A model generated the notes under the pieces. It saw nothing but the letters and a program-made list of their open reading frames with translations. It had not been told where the DNA came from and searched no databases. 64,000 nt of DNA from a virus: positions 1-64,000 of the IMG/VR virus record IMGVR_UViG_3300030102_005560. One strand, written 5' to 3'. Shown here one piece after another: positions 63,235 through 64,000 of this stretch (position 1 is its first letter; each line of letters opens with the position of its first letter). A program made the position numbers and the translations under genes.

Positions 63235-64000
63235 CAAATTCCCTCCGCTGTGCCATCATAGAATTCGCACTTACCCACGCACAGTCCTTCCTGCATGAGC
63301 GTCAGACAGTTAGCATGTTTATATCCACTGTGGCCATTGCTCCCCATCACTATGCTGGAGACCTGAGTGGTGGTTACATCTCTGTCCCAATCGACCCATC
63401 CCTGCTCCGAGAGTATGTCCACTATCTGCTTGACGTGCTCCTCTTTCTTCTCCATGGGTACGCTTTCCGGAGGGAAGAACCAGCGTAGCCTGTCCCCTAG
63501 ATATGAGGCGAGGTGGAATCTGGCTCTGTGAATCGGGTTGCCCTCCCCTAGTGCCGCTTGTGCTAGACACGGTAGAACCTTGATTTTATTCAGCGATATG
63601 GTTGGTAGGTCCTTCATCTTCTTCGTCCTCTTGAATCTGGAGGGCCTCTTCTCTGGGAGGACCAGATGAACATCCTTCTCCCCTATCTGGATGTAGCCAT
63701 TACGAGGCTCCTGCGCTAGGTCCAGAAGGTCATCATGGGAGAGCGTGAGTATCTCCTCGCTAGACAGGGGTATGCTCCAGCAGCCTCTTCTCATGTTGTA
63801 TGAGTTAGGCAGACGTATCATGCCCGCTAAGTCGAACGCGACTGTAGGGTCGTTACATGACAAGTCCAGATTCTTGTCCCAGTTCCGGATGAGGTTTCTA
63901 CCGCCTTGCTTTATCCTAGTTACCTCCAGACCATCAACGGGTGTGAAGGTCTCTGACAACGGCACGTAGATGTGATAGCCACCACCGCTGAACCAGACGT
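63234..64000 (-). CDS. Archaeo-eukaryotic primase, PriS-PriL-like fusion (5' partial)
   Basis: The frame is open through the window end, so the N-terminus is missing. At the edge it reads WFSGGGYHIYV, the AEP motif II of small primase subunits (SGxxGxHxxV). MIRLPNSYNMRRG follows in the place of motif III. The C-terminal part has VLPCLAQAALGEGN, then HRARFHLASYLGD and ANCLTLMQEGLCVGKC. This resembles the Fe-S domain of the large subunit PriL (PCI, ARF-LASFL, GLC). A fused PriS-PriL enzyme would make primers for replication. The GTG at 63965 could mislead as a start, but the upstream motif shows the gene continues. Confidence 0.8.
   Translation of the reverse strand, partial: VWFSGGGYHIYVPLSETFTPVDGLEVTRIKQGGRNLIRNWDKNLDLSCNDPTVAFDLAGMIRLPNSYNMRRGCWSIPLSSEEILTLSHDDLLDLAQEPRNGYIQIGEKDVHLVLPEKRPSRFKRTKKMKDLPTISLNKIKVLPCLAQAALGEGNPIHRARFHLASYLGDRLRWFFPPESVPMEKKEEHVKQIVDILSEQGWVDWDRDVTTTQVSSIVMGSNGHSGYKHANCLTLMQEGLCVGKCEFYDGTAEGI

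Noticed and set aside
1-64000. Bacterial phage origin of the whole window
   Set aside because: Tail fibres look phage-like, but thermosome-type chaperonin, archaeal primase and ERCC4 nuclease in one cluster, with AGA/AGG and ATA codon use, fit an archaeal virus better.
1-64000. tRNA or rRNA genes
   Set aside because: Gaps between genes are too small, and no cloverleaf or rRNA-like sequence was seen on either strand.

Overview
The window reads as one large block of a tailed, double-stranded DNA archaeal virus genome (or a provirus of one), cut at both ends. It has an HK97-type head module and a tail module with a small tape measure and very large tip and fibre genes, all on the plus strand to about 58.05 kb. 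Opposing this on the minus strand is a compact replication module: primase, Zn finger, ERCC4-type nuclease, P-loop ATPase, 3'-5' exonuclease and group II chaperonin. The thermosome-like chaperonin, archaeal-type primase and ERCC4 nuclease, together with arginine coded mostly by AGA/AGG and frequent ATA isoleucine codons, point to an archaeal host. The combination of HK97 morphogenesis genes, a viral chaperonin, an ERCC4 nuclease and an archaeal primase is what I recall for magroviruses, which infect uncultured Marine Group II euryarchaea. Fibre motifs typical of marine viruses agree with a marine source. The host assignment is inference.

Layout, plus strand: three unrecognised Pro/Gln/Met-rich proteins (0-4.4 kb); terminase large subunit; a winged-helix plus LAGLIDADG protein; a portal with two predicted zinc sites; four small proteins, two Cys-rich; a 1728-residue protein ending in a degenerate DNA-ligase-like domain; prohead protease with scaffold tail; major capsid protein; five small proteins; connector-like, completion-like and tail-tube proteins; a SAP-domain protein; a tail assembly chaperone made in two forms by an apparent -1 frameshift; a 299-residue tape measure; a protein with a glycine-zipper segment; an 18.4-kb gene for a 6143-residue protein; a hub-like protein; an adaptor; three fibres; and a fibre-assembly chaperone.

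Layout, minus strand (read from right to left): primase (5' end outside the window), small Zn finger, ERCC4 nuclease, an AT-rich promoter with an operator-like inverted repeat, P-loop ATPase, DEDD exonuclease, chaperonin, Zn-ribbon protein, a 97-residue unknown and a 46-residue membrane peptide. The two strands converge at about 58.05 kb.

Genes are packed tightly. Start and stop codons often overlap (TGATG, TAATG, GTGA) and most genes have a GGTGA/GGAGG-type ribosome site, so translation is probably coupled. The prohead protease is an exception: it lacks an evident ribosome site and has a TATA-like box at the distance expected for a leaderless mRNA. I found no tRNA, rRNA, CRISPR array, integrase, insertion sequence, recognisable small terminase or recognisable lysis enzyme. 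No gene-free stretch exceeds 300 bases. All assignments come from reading the sequence and recalling family motifs; no database search was run.
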